Both the position numbers and the translations under genes were made by a program. Shown in pieces: positions 62,992 to 64,000 of a DNA stretch of 64,000 bases (positions are counted from its first letter, which is position 1; each line of letters opens with the position of its first letter). The notes below the pieces were generated by a model that saw only the letters and a list, made by a program, of their open reading frames with translations, was not told the DNA's origin and searched no databases. This DNA is from a candidate division CSSED10-310 bacterium (GTDB taxonomy: Bacteria; CSSED10-310), in assembly GCA_016931515.1 (NCBI GenBank), contig JAFGEQ010000005.1:62001-126000 (forward strand), read 5' to 3'.

Positions 62992-63833
62992 ATCTGCCTG
63001 TCTCCCAAAATATTGAGAAAAACCGTCAAAAACCGGCGTGTCTCCGCAACATCATGAACCCGGATCACGTCGGCGCCCCGGCAGACTCCTGCCGCGGCGG
63101 CGGCCAGTGATCCTTCCAGCCTTTGATTCACAGGAACCCCCAGCAACGCTCCGATCATGGATTTGCGCGATGCTCCCAATAGAAGCGCACAATCTTCAAC
63201 TCGAATCCGGTCGAGGTAACGGATCAGTTGGAGGTTGTGTTCCAGAGTCTTTCCGAATCCGATCCCAGGATCCACCGCAATCCGGGAGGGATCAATTCCG
63301 TCATGAACCGCTTGTGTGACTCTCTGTTTCAGGCACTCTGAGACGTCCATCACAACATCGTCATATGCGGGTGCTGTCTGCATTATCGAGGGATCGCCCT
63401 GCATGTGCATGATGACTGTCCCCGCGCAGGTTTCTGCAATCAGTTTACGCATTGCAGGATCGGATAATCCACGGATGTCGTTAACGATGACTGCACCCTC
63501 ATCCAACGCAGCTCTTGCAGTTCGAACATGGCGTGTATCGATCGAAATCGGCACATCCGACTGCTCCCGCAACCCGCGGATCACCGGCAATACTCTGTCC
63601 ATCTCCTGATTGTCGTCGACCGGGTCGGCAAACGGACGGGAAGATTCTCCACCAACATCCAGAATATCAGCACCCGCTTCAACCATCCTCAGTCCCATCT
63701 CCACCGACTCCCGCGCGTCCAGTCGACCATCACCCGAAAAACTATCCGGTGTCACGTTCAGGATTCCCATTATCCTGACCGTTCGTTGCGCTTCCGGCTT
63801 TGTTTTATTCGCCGGACTGATCTGTTTCCACAT
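62988..63833 (-). CDS. folP: Dihydropteroate synthase
   Basis: Joins pABA and the FolK product in folate synthesis; target of sulfonamides. IMGILNVTPDSFSGDG (about residues 17-32), EAGADILDVGGESSRPFA, SIDTRHVRTARAALDEGAVIVNDI, DPGIGFGKT and SRKSMIGALL are family blocks. The frame is open to 63914, inside ftsH. I place the start at ATG 63833 (281 aa), giving 29 bp of overlap with the ftsH end, but an ATG closer to the core is possible. Confidence 0.93.
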   Translation of the reverse strand: MWKQISPANKTKPEAQRTVRIMGILNVTPDSFSGDGRLDARESVEMGLRMVEAGADILDVGGESSRPFADPVDDNQEMDRVLPVIRGLREQSDVPISIDTRHVRTARAALDEGAVIVNDIRGLSDPAMRKLIAETCAGTVIMHMQGDPSIMQTAPAYDDVVMDVSECLKQRVTQAVHDGIDPSRIAVDPGIGFGKTLEHNLQLIRYLDRIRVEDCALLLGASRKSMIGALLGVPVNQRLEGSLAAAAAGVCRGADVIRVHDVAETRRFLTVFLNILGDRQI

Positions 63834-64000
63834 CCATCGATTCATCCAGATCTTCCTGGGGTGTCTCAGACTTATTGGTCGCAAATCCGATGATTTCATC
63901 AATCTGTGCAGCATCCAGAACTTCGTAATCCAGCAAGGCTTCCGCCAATGCGTTCAGTCGATCGGCGTTTGTTTTCAGCAAATCCCTTGCAGTCTCGTAA
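63805..64000 (-). CDS. ftsH: FtsH C-terminal end (truncated by window)
   Basis: The last 65 codons of a minus-strand gene that runs off the right edge. It matches the C-terminal helix of FtsH: ETARDLLKTNADRLNALAEALLDYEVLDAAQIDEIIG, then an acidic tail ending SGE. FtsH is an inner-membrane AAA protease; the order ftsH-folP-cdaA-cdaR supports it. Only the tail is visible, so the assignment rests on this block and context. Confidence 0.8.
   Translation of the reverse strand, partial: YETARDLLKTNADRLNALAEALLDYEVLDAAQIDEIIGFATNKSETPQEDLDESMDVETDQSGE

Noticed and set aside
1-64000. CRISPR array, IS element or phage region
   Set aside because: No direct-repeat array, transposase or integrase was seen on either strand.

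Overview
The window is a gene-dense, intermediate-GC stretch from an unidentified bacterium. There is no rRNA, phage, IS element or CRISPR array to place it. An outer membrane is suggested by two lipoprotein-like precursors, a beta-barrel-like protein and a FecR/DUF6600 secreted protein. The selenocysteine formate dehydrogenase with NADH-type flavoprotein partner, the formate channel and the ferritin-like protein suggest an anaerobic or facultative metabolism. The mix (DUF507 pair, DUF4416, SpoVG, DUF6600, many TTG/GTG starts) fits a deep-branching or candidate phylum better than a well-studied genus, but I cannot name it.

The main result is selenocysteine use. A tRNA-Sec gene (3606-3702, anticodon UCA) lies in the window. 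The formate dehydrogenase alpha subunit (26455-29151) needs in-frame UGA 27508-27510 to be read as Sec, with a hairpin that has the same GGUC loop as the E. coli fdhF SECIS. Two adjacent paralogous DUF1573 lipoproteins (5481-6542 and 6592-7893) each also carry one in-frame UGA at exactly the same place, where this domain family normally has the first Cys of its SCGCT motif (here GUGCT). Each of those UGAs is followed 12-13 nt later by a hairpin. I do not recall DUF1573 among the commonly listed selenoprotein families, so this is my best candidate for something new.

Layout. 0-2.3 kb: DUF4416/DUF507 operon and a TPR protein. 2.3-7.9 kb (minus): DUF1573 selenoprotein pair, tRNA-Phe, RlmD-like methyltransferase, tRNA-Sec, aspartate kinase. 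8.1-11.3 kb: amidohydrolase, then a MraZ-like regulator translationally coupled to a very divergent FtsZ-like protein. 11.3-18.3 kb: PlsB, LepB and divergent murG-murJ-murC. 18.3-31.5 kb: SpoIIE phosphatase and a formate island (small protein, FocA, two ATP-grasp-like paralogs, MobA, FdhD, receiver protein, FdhA, NuoE-NuoF fusion, ferritin-like protein). 31.8-34.5 kb: gpsA-spoVG-tldE. 34.7-42 kb: a 1280-aa kinase/ATPase/TPR protein, two GT4 glycosyltransferases, Asd. 42.1-50.7 kb: FecR/DUF6600 protein and a long minus-strand operon folK-panB-panC-nif3-GH84-HEAT-mraY-OMP. 50.9-55.2 kb: MtnP and an operon of a Cys-less AsnB-like protein, a B12-radical SAM protein and DUF3467. 55.3-64 kb: FHA protein, GalT, a membrane HTH protein, a giant PilX-like protein, and ftsH-folP-cdaA-cdaR for folate and c-di-AMP.

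Working together: FocA moves formate, FdhA/NuoEF oxidise it to CO2 with NAD+ as likely acceptor, FdhD and MobA supply the molybdenum cofactor, and tRNA-Sec supplies the Sec residue. The same Sec machinery would make the DUF1573 lipoproteins, exporting a U-G-C redox-type motif to the envelope. selA, selB and selD are not in the window.
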